Source: Holothuria scabra (lineage: Eukaryota; Echinodermata; Holothuroidea; Aspidochirotida; Holothuriidae). Taken from it: a stretch of 64,000 nucleotides of DNA. The position numbers were made by a program, and so were the translations under genes. The stretch is taken from assembly GCA_037179385.1 (NCBI GenBank), contig CM074179.1:35551905-35615904 (forward strand). The letters are read 5' to 3'. Each line of letters starts with the position of its first letter. The stretch's first letter is position 1. The notes below the pieces were generated by a model that ran no database searches, had not been told where the DNA came from, and saw only the letters and a program-made list of their open reading frames with translations. Below, in pieces: positions 36,737 through 47,685 of this stretch.

Positions 36737-37844
36737 TACGTGTAGGAAGAAATTTATTTTCCTTTTCAACACATATTCATACAAAACAACAAATTAGAGG
36801 ATAGAAATGGAAATATATACAAGTATTTACAGTTGAATAATTATCTTACATCACTCTTTCAGTAACATTATGACTCATTAAAATAACATTACACATTTGA
36901 AATGTATACAAGTTTACATTTTGTAAGACTTTATTCCGTCTTGCACATATATACAAGTGATGTTTAAGTTAAATTACAAACTATTAGAAATGTTTTCTGC
37001 ATAAAATCTAAATTGAGAAATTAATTTTCATTATGTACAAGTGCACCTTTCAAAAAAAGTAATAAAAGGAAAACAAAGTGTTTTTTTTTTCTTTTTTTTT
37101 TTTTGAAGGAACATTTTATTTCTGCTTTCAAATACATATATACAAACAAATGTATACAGAGTTTGTGATAAATAAATATAATATTAACAAGTATTTACAG
37201 TAATTGATTTAACTGAACACACCACGTAATTTCAACTGTACATCTTACATTTCAATATTTTTTCTTGAAGGAAGAACTTGTTTTCTTACACTTCAATTTG
37301 AATAAAAACAAAGCGCAAAATTTAACTGTCAGTGTAATCTGTCTTCCTCTTTTCTGAAGTAGGAAGAAATTTATTTCATCTTCAACATATATGCATACAG
37401 AAATAAAAATATTATTTACAAATATTTACCATTCCATTTTTTTTTTCTTTTTTGTTGTGTAGGAAGAACTTTATTTTCAGTCTCAACATATATGCATACA
37501 AAACAGCAAATCAGAGGATTAAAATAATAATATATACAAGTATTTACAGTACATATAAGCAATCAAGCATTTACAGAATTTTAAGAAATAAATATAATAT
37601 TTACAAGTATTTACAAGTATACACATTGATTAATTAAACTAAACACTCCATTATACAATAGCTGTAAATTTTTTTTTCCCTTGGAAGAACTTTATTTTCA
37701 TTCTCAACATATATACATAAAAAACAGCAAATTAAAGGATAAAAATAACAATATATACAAGTATTTACAGCTGAATAATTTATCATACATCACTCTTTCA
37801 TTAAAACCCTGACTCATTATGGAATAGCTGTAATTACAGTTCAG
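36737..37844 (-). mobile_element. Row of LINE family B 3' tails (four to five 5'-truncated copies)
   Basis: The block AGGAAGAA(A/C)TTTATTTTC.TTCTCAACATATAT.CATACA, followed by TATATACAAGTATTTACAG, repeats at about 36744, 37367, 37459 and 37682 with a related start at 37105. Most copies are preceded on the plus strand by a T tract (37081-37104, 37437-37453, 37669-37677), i.e. the poly(A) of a minus-strand element. These are successive short insertions of one family, probably each landing in the T-rich tail of the previous one (inference). Confidence 0.75.
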
Positions 37845-38156
37845 TTTTTTTTTTTTTTTTTTTTGAAAGAACGCTTTATTTCAACCTTCAAATACATATA
37901 AGCAAACGAGTATGTACAGAATTTTAAGAAATAAATATAATATTTACAAGTATTTACAAGTATACACCTTGATTAATTGAACTAAACACTCCATTATACA
38001 ATAGCTGTAATTTGCATAAACACCACGGCACTAACAAGTAATGATCATTTTATCATGGCAAAGGAAACCTTTCTTTTTTGTGAAACAGACATGGGACGGA
38101 ACAAAACTCAAAACAAAACCATAATAATTAGGTCCAAAATACAGAATAAGATTACA

Positions 38157-40535
38157 TTACAGACTAAATATTAAATTGTCATTTTTACAATTAACAAAGG
38201 ATTTTCCTTTTAACCAGAGCTTGCAAAATTTTTTAGGAGAAAAACGACATCGATCTGCCAATACCCGATCTTTAATTTCTTTTACAATTATTGAGCGCAT
38301 AACATTTGCAGATTGGTTCTCATATTGGAAAACATAAATGCATCTTGATTTCCAAATTACGAATTTTGTGATACAGAAAAAAAACCAAAGTCGGTCAAAA
38401 ACAATATCTGGTACATCAATACTAGGATAACCGTAAAGAAACAAGTTATCACTAAAAGCGTAATTATTACCAATTACACTGAAAAATACCCTTCTGACCC
38501 AACCCAGAATAGGGTTAATTCTCGAACAATACCAAAAAAGGTGAGCGGAAGATTCCACCTCGTTACAATGTGGGAAAGGACACCTACCATCACTTAAACC
38601 ATATTTTAAAATTCTCTCACCAGTGTTTAATACTCCATGTGCCAGACGCCACTGAAAGTCACATAATTTGTTATGAAGTATATTAGCGAAAACCCGTTGC
38701 CAAATAGTACCCCAAGGACGGGATGGGTGCTTCTTGACCGCATGAATTTCAATATTGTCAAGAGCAAGCATTTTAACAATATCTTTGGTTTTCTTACAAG
38801 AAAAGAAAAAGTTCCTATCAGACTGGGACACCTTTTTAATTGTGTTACAGGCACGACTAAGCGTGTTGGTACAAATGCTGCTGTTTGGTCTCGAGTTGGA
38901 CCATATATCAGGGTAGACACTACGCAGACTACTAGCTATGAAGTAACGGGCGAGAAATAAATAAGTAGGTGGATCTGGATCACTTAACAAAGGAAAAATT
39001 GGCTTGATGAGTAATGCATCTAGTTTCAATCTGAAATTGTCCAACCCCAAGCCCCCATCATTTCTCTCCAGAGACACCACTTCACGAGTGACCAGTTCAG
39101 GTTTGTTTTCTCCCCACAAGAAAGTGTAAACTGCCCTTTTTAAATCTTTTTCACAATCACTGGGGATCGGAAAAACGGGAGCAATGAAATAAAACAAAGG
39201 ATAAATGGCAGTATTAATAACGACAACCTTACCCAACAAAGTAAGGTACCTATTTTTCCACAAACGAAGGTTCGAGATTGCTTTCTCAAGTTTAATTAAC
39301 CAGTTGCTCTTGATAGCTTTGTCGGAACCATACATTATACCAGTAATTTTAATTTCTTCGTTGCTCCACATAATATCAACTGGGATGTCTTCATACTTAA
39401 ACTTTCCCAGTTTTAATCCAAAGGATTTGTTCATATTAATGGAAGCACCAGTAGCTTGGTGAAACATATTGAAAACCTGGAAGAAGTGGTTAATCTCATC
39501 TACAGAGGTCGCCACACATGTGGCATCGTCTGCGTATTGCAGAAACTTAACATTACATCTTTCGCTACTTGGAATACGGAAACCGCTAATCTGGTTACAT
39601 TGCTCAATATACCTAGCTATTGGCTCAATAAAAAGAACATACAAGGAAGGGGAAAGGGGACAGCCCTGTCGGACACCCCTAGAAATATAGATAGGATTAG
39701 AAAGCTTACCATTAATAAGTAACCTGCTGCTAATACTGCTGTATAAAATAGAAATCCACTTTCTAAAATTAATACCAAAGTTAAGTTTTTCTAAGATTTT
39801 TATAAGAAAACACCAGTTGACTTTATCGAAAGCTTTGTGCTGGTCAATTGAAATAAGTGTACATCCGTCATTCTTCAAACAACAATAATCAATTATATCT
39901 AAAACAATTAACAAGTTAGAATGAATTGAGCGACCAGGGATAGCACAGGCCTGAAAAGGGTTAACAATGTCAGGAAGAACTTTGGAAAGCCTTATCTGCA
40001 GAACTTTTGCAATGAGTTTGTAATCGCAATTCAACAAGCTGATAGGCCGCCAATTCCCAGGGTCTAAAAGATCACCTTTCTTTGGAAGCAGCGTGATAAC
40101 TCCTATGGCTTGAGAATGGGTAAGGGAGCCCTTGGAAAAACATTCGTTAAAAACTTTGACTAAGTCCGTACCAAGAATGTCAAAAAAATTCAAATAAAAT
40201 TCATAAGGCAGACCGTCAATCCCGGGAGATTTGTTCTTTAAAACAGAATCGAGGGCCTCTTTAACCTCAGAAAGCGTAATTGGTAATTCCATACTCTCTT
40301 GCTGTTGATGACTTATCTGAGTATTCAATGAGTTAATAAAAAGATCCTGTGCACTTGCATTAGTGGAGTGCCCATCGGCCGAAAACAGATTACTATAAAA
40401 TTGATGAAAGACCTTAAAAAATTCCATCTTCTGAGTTAAGCTCATTGCCCTCATCATCACGGATACTGTGAATAAGCCTTCTTTGACCACATTTCCTCTC
40501 CTTCTTAAAGAAAAAGGCAGATGGCCTTTCTCCAT
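38157..40535 (-). CDS. LINE family B reverse transcriptase ORF (792 codons, N-terminus frameshifted)
   Basis: The frame carries the RT with RPISLLNCDYKLIAKVLQIRL, the first catalytic Asp in LISIDQHKAFDKVNW, RQGCPLSPSLYVLF and the YADD box (LQYADDATC), followed by TLLGKVVVINTAIYPLFYF and a zf-RVT-like knuckle with AHLFWYC. From the start at 40535 to about 40430 the reading is out of register: the neighbouring frame reads FLEDGERPSAFFFKKERK and IRDDEGNELNS, the expected linker, so there is a frameshift near 40430 and the true protein was longer. From there to the stop at 38157 no break is seen. The role is that of a non-LTR retrotransposon polymerase; the L1/Tx1-like assignment is by motif style. 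Confidence 0.8.
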   Translation of the reverse strand: MEKGHLPFSLRRRGNVVKEGLFTVSVMMRAMSLTQKMEFFKVFHQFYSNLFSADGHSTNASAQDLFINSLNTQISHQQQESMELPITLSEVKEALDSVLKNKSPGIDGLPYEFYLNFFDILGTDLVKVFNECFSKGSLTHSQAIGVITLLPKKGDLLDPGNWRPISLLNCDYKLIAKVLQIRLSKVLPDIVNPFQACAIPGRSIHSNLLIVLDIIDYCCLKNDGCTLISIDQHKAFDKVNWCFLIKILEKLNFGINFRKWISILYSSISSRLLINGKLSNPIYISRGVRQGCPLSPSLYVLFIEPIARYIEQCNQISGFRIPSSERCNVKFLQYADDATCVATSVDEINHFFQVFNMFHQATGASINMNKSFGLKLGKFKYEDIPVDIMWSNEEIKITGIMYGSDKAIKSNWLIKLEKAISNLRLWKNRYLTLLGKVVVINTAIYPLFYFIAPVFPIPSDCEKDLKRAVYTFLWGENKPELVTREVVSLERNDGGLGLDNFRLKLDALLIKPIFPLLSDPDPPTYLFLARYFIASSLRSVYPDIWSNSRPNSSICTNTLSRACNTIKKVSQSDRNFFFSCKKTKDIVKMLALDNIEIHAVKKHPSRPWGTIWQRVFANILHNKLCDFQWRLAHGVLNTGERILKYGLSDGRCPFPHCNEVESSAHLFWYCSRINPILGWVRRVFFSVIGNNYAFSDNLFLYGYPSIDVPDIVFDRLWFFFCITKFVIWKSRCIYVFQYENQSANVMRSIIVKEIKDRVLADRCRFSPKKFCKLWLKGKSFVNCKNDNLIFSL

Positions 40536-40546
40536 CTTCTAGGAAT

Positions 40547-40984
40547 TTAGCCCTGGACCTTATAAGCCCCTTTCAGCTCATTTTCTAAAATACGATTAAT
40601 TTCATCACTTGCAGAATTGCTACACAACAGTTGAAGATCCTTTAAATGATCTCTTCTTTCCTTAGCTAGTCTAACACTGTGTTTAACTGCTAGGCTTTTA
40701 ATTTTACCTTTTATGTTGTCCCACCACTCTAGCAACGAGCTAAAACCGGGTTTAAGGGAAGACCACAACCGATTGTGAAAGCGTAAGTCCCTGCAAAAAG
40801 ACTCGTCATTATTGAGCGTGGCATTATACTTCCAGTACCCCCTCCCACTCTCCGTGACAGCTGTGAGGTGTAAGCAAACATATACTGGATTGTGATCAGA
40901 AAACGGAAGACGAGGAGAGTTAACATTGGTGATCGTGAAATTATTAGGAACATAGATTCTATCTATCAGTTCTTTTTTGTGTGT
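40547..40984 (-). pseudogene. C-terminal part of the family B endonuclease plus linker
   Basis: Minus-strand reading DRIYVPNNF...LPFSDHNPVYVCL contains the terminal SDH box of the AP endonuclease, then GRGYWKYNATLNND, typical of the linker after the domain. It ends VQG with a stop at 40547 caused by a frameshift relative to the RT frame. The first two thirds of the endonuclease are absent because the copy is truncated where B2's AC-rich tail begins (about 40984). Confidence 0.8.
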
Positions 40985-41680
40985 GTGTGTGTGTAGGAAG
41001 AACTTTATTTTCAGTCTCAACATATATACATACAAAACAGCAAATCAGGGGATAAAAATAATAATATATACAAGTATTTACAGTTGAATAATTAGCTTAC
41101 ATCATTAGTACCATGACGCAATATGTAATAACGGTAAATTAACATTACACAATTCAATTAATTGAAGGAAGGAAAAGAAAAGCTGAACTTTTTGATGACA
41201 AGGTTCCTCTGGTTTTCCAAAAGAATTCAATAAAATCTTATTTATGATATACCATTATGTCTAAATCGTTACTTTCTCCTTTTTATATTAATTTTGGTAA
41301 ATCATTTATTCCTTTCCGAGTCTACTACGTAAACAGGTATAAACAAATATCTATAAATTCGGCAAAAAACTGCATGCAAAAACAGTACTAGGGGTTAAAA
41401 TAAAACAAGATTTAATTTTAACTAGGAAAGCCTACAAGAAAGCTTATCCCCACTTAGATACACAAAGGAAGGACAAGTAATCCAAACTTTATAAAATTTG
41501 GCAGGGGTTAAGCGTTTCTTGTCTGCTCTAATACGTTGCTTAACGTTCTCAATAATTAGAGATTTCATTTCGCTCCTAGAGTGCACACGAGATTGAAAGA
41601 CATGAATACATCTACATTTCCATATTATGAATTTTGCAGTGCACAAGAAATACCAGAGTCTACTAAAAACTGTTCAGTTT
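40985..41680 (-). pseudogene. LINE family B copy B2, 3' fragment
   Basis: The 3' end has GTTCTTCCTACACACACACACAC followed by AAAAAAGA rather than a plain poly(A). The 3' UTR matches the tails at 36744-37844. The coding remnant (41422 to about 41675) reads FSRLWYFLCTAKFIIWKCRCIHVFQ and ends KLSCRLS, matching the C-terminus of the B1 ORF. The 5' truncation is at about 41680, 70 bp from the tRNA gene. Confidence 0.8.
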
Positions 41681-41746
41681 AACTGTCAGCGCAATAAAAC
41701 AAAGTAATATATGGGAGCAAAATAACAAACCCTAAAGTCACGGTAT

Positions 41747-41818
41747 TGCCGAGACCAGGATTCGAACCTGGGTTATTGCGGCCACAACGCAATGTCCTAA
41801 CCACTAGACGATCTCGGC
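41747..41818 (-). tRNA. tRNA-His (GTG anticodon)
   Basis: The minus strand folds into a complete cloverleaf: acceptor GCCGAGA / TCTCGGC (7 perfect pairs) with discriminator A, A-box region TCTAGTGGTTAGGAC, anticodon arm TTGCG-TTGTGGC-CGCAA with anticodon GTG, and T arm CCAGG-TTCGAAT-CCTGG. A TTTT tract lies about 25 nt downstream as a possible Pol III stop. Length is 72 nt before addition of G-1 and CCA. All stems are intact, so it is probably functional rather than a SINE head. Confidence 0.93.
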
Positions 41819-42824
41819 ACACGAAGAATATATTGCAGGTTTAATATAATCTTAATATATATAAAAGATCATAGAATCATTAGAGTGTCAAATTAAAAGG
41901 GCTTCAACACCATTCTAAATGGCGGAGCCTGCGGTAAAAGCATTTGTTTAAGTCCTCATATAGAAAGACAGGTCCAGGGACCGCACGCTTCGACCTTAAA
42001 CAGCCATTATCTCTTCTTAATTAAAGCTACGGTAACTTCCCTTGAAGTGTTACGCTTGACAGCTCTTACGACGTATATCTGTGACTAAACTGTCATTGCC
42101 CCTAATGAAAATCGGACTAATCCATAAATAAAAAAGAGAGGGGCGATGTGCACTGTTTAAAAAAAGATTTCCTAAGGCTGCGTTCACATAGGGGTATACT
42201 ATTTGGGTGCACGGTGCACGTTTTCGAGGGCACGCGAACAGCTTGAATCGAACAATAGGATTTCCTCACACCGGGTCACATAAGAGGGCACTATTCGAAA
42301 TTCCGTATAGCCGCGTATAGTATTGTTGAAATCGTGCTTGTTCGATTTTTGTGCAGCGTATACCATCCTTCTCCCACACTTGTCCTTGTGTTTACTCTGA
42401 CCCGTGACAGTCTTTAAAGTTGTGCTTTGGCAAAAATAAGGTAAATTACTCATTTTATTGGAATTTCATAGCACATGCCGTCATATTTCAGTTATCCAAT
42501 ATCAAATGCCCCCCCCCCCCCCCTTTAATTGCAAGAACAATATGCACATTCTATGAGTGGGCTCGGCTTTTTTCTTCCTTTTTTGATCTTGAAATGCTCG
42601 AAGACACAAGGTCAAAATGGCTCAACTAACCCGCAGTTCCATGTTGTTGTGTATAGTCAAGCCGTATTTAACTCATTACTTAATTAATGATTCTTATAAT
42701 AAGTTAAATAATGTGGAAATAGATTTAATTCCCGAAAACATTGTTTCTAAAGTATTTCTTTATTATTTCTATTTTAAAGTAGGTAACACGTGCTACTCAA
42801 CGTGACCCGCCGTGCCCGTATAGC

Positions 42825-43540
42825 CAGGGAGTTGTCAGGGCAGGAGATCCAACGTTCAAATCTACCAGACAATATGTACTTGAAACTTTTTAATCCCTTT
42901 TCAGGAAAAAAAATTTTATTGACAGGTCCTTTTATTCCCATTGGTTTGCCCTTTCTGACTTACACATTGTACTGATGTCCTTCTCCTTTCAAATCGAATT
43001 AATCCAGAAACAAAGGTTATTGCTAACTGTTTCTTTGAAGTACAACGTGTTTACCGACAAGTGCTAAGATTTAATCAAAATTTTATGCAAAACGGCTGTC
43101 TGTAAACTTTTAACTACTGCACGTTTTTGTCTGTCTAAGATTTTAATGAGTTGCTTCCAAGTTGACTTATTGTTCAAGCCTAAAAGAACAATCACAGTTT
43201 TGATAATTTTCCCCATTAAAATCAAGCACTTTCGGAGAAGGAAAATTTTACATAATCTTCTTAACAGCTATTTGAATAAATATTAGATGCAACGCCGAGA
43301 GACGCATACTTAAAATAAAGATTTTTTCCTTCGACGACTGGCAGTGTAATGACAATGGATGAAATCATCATGATAGGTCTCTGAGATGTAGCAGACGACA
43401 GAGATCATTGTCTTCAGGACCAAAAACCTTTCGAGCCTCAAAGATCTTTCAAGAGCAACACAATAAGCAGCTTAACGTCGGCAATTACCTTGGTTCAAAT
43501 GACCGTTAAATGTTGGATCTCCTGCCCTGACAACTCCCTG
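42825..43540. mobile_element. CAGGGAGTTG-ended element nested in the Harbinger-like element
   Basis: The 29-bp ends 42825-42853 and 43512-43540 are perfect inverted repeats starting CAGGGAGTTGTCAGGG. GTATAGC flanks both sides (42818-42824 and 43541-43547). CAGGG ends are common in hAT elements, but the visible duplication is 7 bp and the right flank is a GTATAGC minisatellite, so the TSD is uncertain. No gene inside. Confidence 0.72.
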
Positions 43541-43617
43541 GTATAGCGTATAGCGAATAGCGAATAGCGTATACCGAATACCGTATACCGTATACCGAAT
43601 ACCGTATACCGAATACT
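43541..43617. repeat. GTATAGCGAATAGC / GTATACCGAATACC minisatellite
   Basis: Alternating 7-bp words GTATAGC, GAATAGC, GTATACC, GAATACC for about 75 bp in the right arm of the Harbinger-like element. Confidence 0.88.
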
Positions 43618-43954
43618 TCTATGTGAACGCAGCCTAACTGGCAAACTATCATAGCCCAAATCCCTAACCCGAACAAAGAATACAATCGATACAATTCAAT
43701 CGCATCTGCCAATCCAGGAACACCTTGTTTAACAGTGCGCATCTCCCCAAAAGAGAGCTCACCATTGGCCGGTTATGTTATAATCTACTGCAAAGAAAGG
43801 ACCTTAAATCAGGTCCGGGGCTGTAGAGCAGGGTTGGGGCGAAATGGAGGAACGACGGAGATGTGCTTCCGTTCCCTAATCCAAGATAAAATCCTCTTTT
43901 TTGTCCGATAATCGGGCTTAGGATTCTACTGACTAATACTAGGCTAAATTGGGA

Positions 43955-44100
43955 CGATACGAACTGTTTAACAAGAAATTTCCTTACTGGCTAACGTTGA
44001 CCCTAATCCCTTACCTAATCCCTAATTCGAACAACAATACAATTGATACAATACAATGGCAATACCCAATCAAGAAGCACCTTGTTAAACAGTGCGCATC
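43955..44100. mobile_element. GATGCGCAC MITE, copy M1
   Basis: Left end (degenerate) GATACGAACTGTTTAACAAGAAATTTCC; right end in reverse complement GATGCGCACTGTTTAACAAGG. The middle reads CCTAATCCCTAATTCGAACAACAATACAATTGATACAATAC, shared in part with M0 and M2. Confidence 0.78.
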
Positions 44101-47100
44101 TACCCGCTAAATCCTATGTCCCCTGAACAATAAGCCAAGTGAAGGATCGTAAGTTCCCGATACATGATATATCTGTTACGGATAAAATGGACTGCATTAT
44201 TTTTCAGGCAATAGTGATGTGTCAGCTATGCATGGTGTTGGAAAAAGCTTCTAATTCCGTTCTTTAAAAGAAATGTATGTAGTTATCAGGGTGACATTTA
44301 GACGAATTTTGTACACAGGCATAGCCAGTATTTGTTCTTGGCGCCATAAACGGTAGAACGTCGTCAGTGTTGACTTTTACTAAGAACGCATCTAAGAAAA
44401 AATCGTTCTACCTTATACTTCCGCCCTCTGTTGTTCCGATTAGAGGTTTGGAGAATGATTTGGTTTCATTTTATTGCCAGAAATAAGATGATCTTGAAAC
44501 AGACGGGATATAGTTTTTGGTGCACCTGCAATTAGAAATCCCTAAGGCTCCCTTTAAGGTGCCATTTTTACATACCATGCACAGTAAAGGTTATTTGGAA
44601 AACAATTGGTGGTTTTCAAAATATATAAAGAAAATGTCCAAATGCAAACCTGAGAACCATGGGCGACAGTCCATAATGGGGGACAGGGGACATGCTCCGG
44701 CAATATTTGAGAACTTTGTCCGTCGACTTCATTTTTTACACAGTTTTTTTTTTTGTTTTGTTTTGAAATCATGGTGATGTCCCCCTCCCAGTATTGAGAA
44801 AAAAAACGCTAACCTTGCTGAGAACCCCCCTCCCCCCTTCGGGGAAGCTCGGCGGCTTCGTCGGGGAGGCCTAAAAAATAAAAAAAAATAATAAAAAAAA
44901 CCCCACAAGGGCTAAGTTACTGGATGGGCCATCTAAAACATATTTTTGCTTTGAAATGTTATTTTAATACATATCGGAATTGATTTTAAATCACTTCTTA
45001 ACTCTGTTCAACCTCATTCTATGTACCTTGTCCTATCTCTTCTTCCGTCGGGGAAGGACCGCAGTTTTTCTGGCAAGCCTACATGAAAAACGAAAAGGAC
45101 TAAAGTTACTGGATAGATGACCATGATTTTTTTCTTTTTGAACTATTTTTTCTTTTATAACGATATTTTAATGCATATCTGAATCGGTTTTAATCACTTC
45201 TTACTAGCTCATCTATCTCTCATCCAATCTTCAACCCGTGAGCGCAAGGTCATGCCTCCGTTGGGGACGGGCTACCCACCCCCTGTTGTTAAAAAAATCC
45301 AATTTCGTCGAGGAGCCTTCATCTACAGACTAACGATAAAAGATCTGGATCTGTAGCCACTCGGACGACCTTCTTGATTTTGCATTTTAGAAGACCATAT
45401 CCTTCAAGGAAACTCGCAATCCCGAGTTCTCCTTACAAAAACGGACGGGGGGTTGTTCAAGTATCCAATGGTCTGCCATCTGGCCTGTCCGGACGGACAG
45501 CCGAATTCTTACAAAGTTAATGAATATCGACCATGTCGTTTTCAGGTACACATAATGATAAACAGTGGTGTGAGAAAATCTCCCCATAATTAGATTGACT
45601 GAGAATTTATTTAAAGTCACCTTGTAATGTGCCATATTTTCAAATACGTTGGGAGTTAAACCATTTATAGTCTGGAGTTCGGGCAGTCACGCTAAAAATT
45701 CATCTGTTTAGTGGACCTTGCAATTTAATTCAACAAAAATTCTTAATGCAGTCAAAAACACTATAGTATGTTTTAATTCCGTTGCATATAGCCCCCCCCC
45801 TCGAAAAGAGACAAGACCATTACATCTAATTTTAGCAGTACCTTTTATCTATTACTTTTCTGATCATTAGCAAGTTTGTTTTTTCTCTATTAAAGAGAAA
45901 CTTTCATCTTAAAGGAAGGTTCGAAATAAAACCTGCTTCATTTCTAACTACAAGTCTGGGTAATGCCATTCCGGCTATCTTAGGGGTTAGATTTTTTAAC
46001 AATTTTCTGTACGCTCCGTACAGACAGCGTTTTAGTCGAACAGATAACTGAACAGAACAATGCGTGTTTGTAAATTATTTTTCGTTTGGGGCAGTATTAT
46101 GAAGTGAAGATAATTTTATTGCGAAAGAAATCTGAAAGTAAGGGCTACTCCAATTATAGTAACGAGCCGGGAAATTGCATTTCCTGCTTCCCGTGAATTC
46201 TTAATTTTTCACAAAATTGTGTGTCATCGACTTAGATAATCGTTCGGGTAATTTTTTCGGACGAAAAAAAAATTTTGCCCCTTCCAAACTGACACGTTCC
46301 CGTACACCTATGACAATAAATAAAATATAAAACTTCAAATATACGAAGCCAAATTTTTTCCTCAGGAGAATGCTCCAATATGCCCCGAGGACCTTAATCT
46401 GCATGATGATATTCAGTAACCTCAACAATATTACAGATCACGCCCTTCTTGATTTTCCTCATGAGAACGTCAGATTCCTCCATAAAACCCCCAAACTGTC
46501 ATAAAATTACAATTTTTCTCCAATATTAGCTTTAGATTGTTAAAAGTGGCAAAATTTTCCAATTTTAATGGATACTCCGTAAGATGAATAACCAAAGCCA
46601 ATTCTGTTAATCACCCGGCATGGCCCAATTTGGTTCCTGAAAGTCATATCATTTAATAAAAGAAACCAAATTTTTCATTAGAACCTTACCAAAACACAAA
46701 TTTTCTTCCATTAAATTCCAAAATTTTTCCATTCCATTCTTAATTTTCAAAGATTCGTTCAAAAAGGGAAAAACTTCCCGGGCAAATTCTAGTCTCGTCT
46801 CGAAGCCATAGTTCGTAGGTCTTGTACGATTCAATGCATAACCCCAAAAGAATTGCAGCTGTCGCCCAAATAGGCCTAACGTTTTTGATTTTCCCTTATG
46901 AAGGACAGATTCTTCAATAAACACCCAAAAAAAATTTCTAGTACCAACAAAAGCCAAATTTCTTTCAAAAGGTTTAATCTTTACTTCATATAAACTGCAT
47001 ATTTTTAAGTATTTCTTAAAAAGAAAGTCAAAACTTTCGGCGCTCCGCACGCCTTAAATTTCGCCAAATCACGTTCTACCGAGACAAAAACATCGCCTTT

Positions 47101-47531
47101 GTCGGGGCCTTGATATTCTGGCCCCCTGTCGGGGAGCTTGGCCCCCCTGTTGGGCAATTCCTGGTGCCACCCCTTCTGAGAACTCACATTCCTCTGAAAG
47201 AGGAATCCTTATGCTTTTCATTTAGCCATTCTAAGACATGATCGGTTTTAATGTCCTTAAACGTAACATAGTTCATGGTCTAGATGACGACAAAAAGGGA
47301 TCAGCTTATACATACAGTTCTTCATCGAATTCCCAGCTTTACTATACCATTGAATATGTTCGATATCTGCAATGAGAATGGGAGAATAGGGTATAGGAAC
47401 GGGTTCATGTTTATGCTATTCTGAGTGGAGAGATGGAAAAGTTAAGGTTTCAAAGAACAAATACTTTTAATTGGGAACTTTTCTGGACTCAGAGGTGGCA
47501 TCCTTTATTGTTACCTACGTTTTGGGGTCCG
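44101..47531. other. Non-coding stretch with a diverged tandem duplication
   Basis: Around 44860-45235 a unit of about 200 bp is repeated with divergence: GGCTAAGTTACTGGATGG...ATATTTTAATACATATCGGAATTGATTTTAA...CACTTCTTA followed by GGACTAAAGTTACTGGATAG...TAATGCATATCTGAATCGGTTTTAATCACTTCTTA. At 46440 and 46880 another pair shares TTGATTTTCC(C)T(T/C)ATGA...CAGATTC.TC.ATAAA. The open frames here, including a 133-codon minus frame at 46649-47050, have no recognisable domain. No gene is supported. Confidence 0.4.
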
Positions 47532-47685
47532 AAGCGTACTGTTCAACAAGGAATTTTCTAATTCGCTAACGATGGTGTTAAACCCTAATCTTATTCCTAA
47601 CTCTAAAGAAGAATAATTAAAAGGAAGCGATAACAATACAAAATCAACCGCCAATCAAGAAATTTCTTATTAAGCAGTGTACATC
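47532..47685. mobile_element. GATGCGCAC MITE, copy M3 (diverged)
   Basis: AAGCGTACTGTTCAACAAGGAATTTTCTAATTCGCTAACG ... CCAATCAAGAAATTTCTTATTAAGCAGTGTACATC, with the same central CCCTAATC..ATTCCTAACTC words as the other copies. Confidence 0.68.

Larger units (their letters stand above)
37845..40984 (-). mobile_element. LINE family B copy B1, 5'-truncated
   Basis: Poly(A) complement at 37845-37864, 3' UTR to 38156, then the RT ORF and, upstream, part of the endonuclease. The 5' end is lost at about 40984, where the next copy's tail (B2) is joined. Family B differs from family A: its RT has NPFQACAIPGRSIHSNLL and its zinc knuckle CPFPHCNEVESSAHLFWYC. Confidence 0.85.
42176..43634. mobile_element. 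Harbinger-like non-autonomous element with TAA duplication
   Basis: Perfect terminal inverted repeats GGCTGCGTTCACATAG / CTATGTGAACGCAGCC, flanked by TAA on both sides (42173-42175 and 43635-43637). A 3-bp TWA duplication is typical of PIF/Harbinger elements. The host MITE M0 is restored when one TAA and the element are removed, confirming the boundaries. No transposase ORF is visible. A second element lies inside (42825-43540). Confidence 0.88.
42145..43743. mobile_element. GATGCGCAC MITE (copy M0) split by a nested transposon
   Basis: The left piece 42145-42175 begins GATGTGCACTGTTTAA and ends GATTTCCTAA. The right piece 43638-43743 begins CTGGCAAACTATC and ends CTTGTTTAACAGTGCGCATC. Joined, they match the family copies at 43955-44100 and 52032-52176 across the break. 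The interruption is the element 42176-43634. Confidence 0.82.

Noticed and set aside
42845..42870. Possible tRNA B-box (GTTCAAATC)
   Set aside because: No matching acceptor, D or anticodon arms around it; it lies in the TIR region of a nested transposon.
46649..47050. 133-codon minus-strand ORF
   Set aside because: Phe-rich, no recognisable family, and lies in a region of diverged duplicated blocks; no splice or promoter support.
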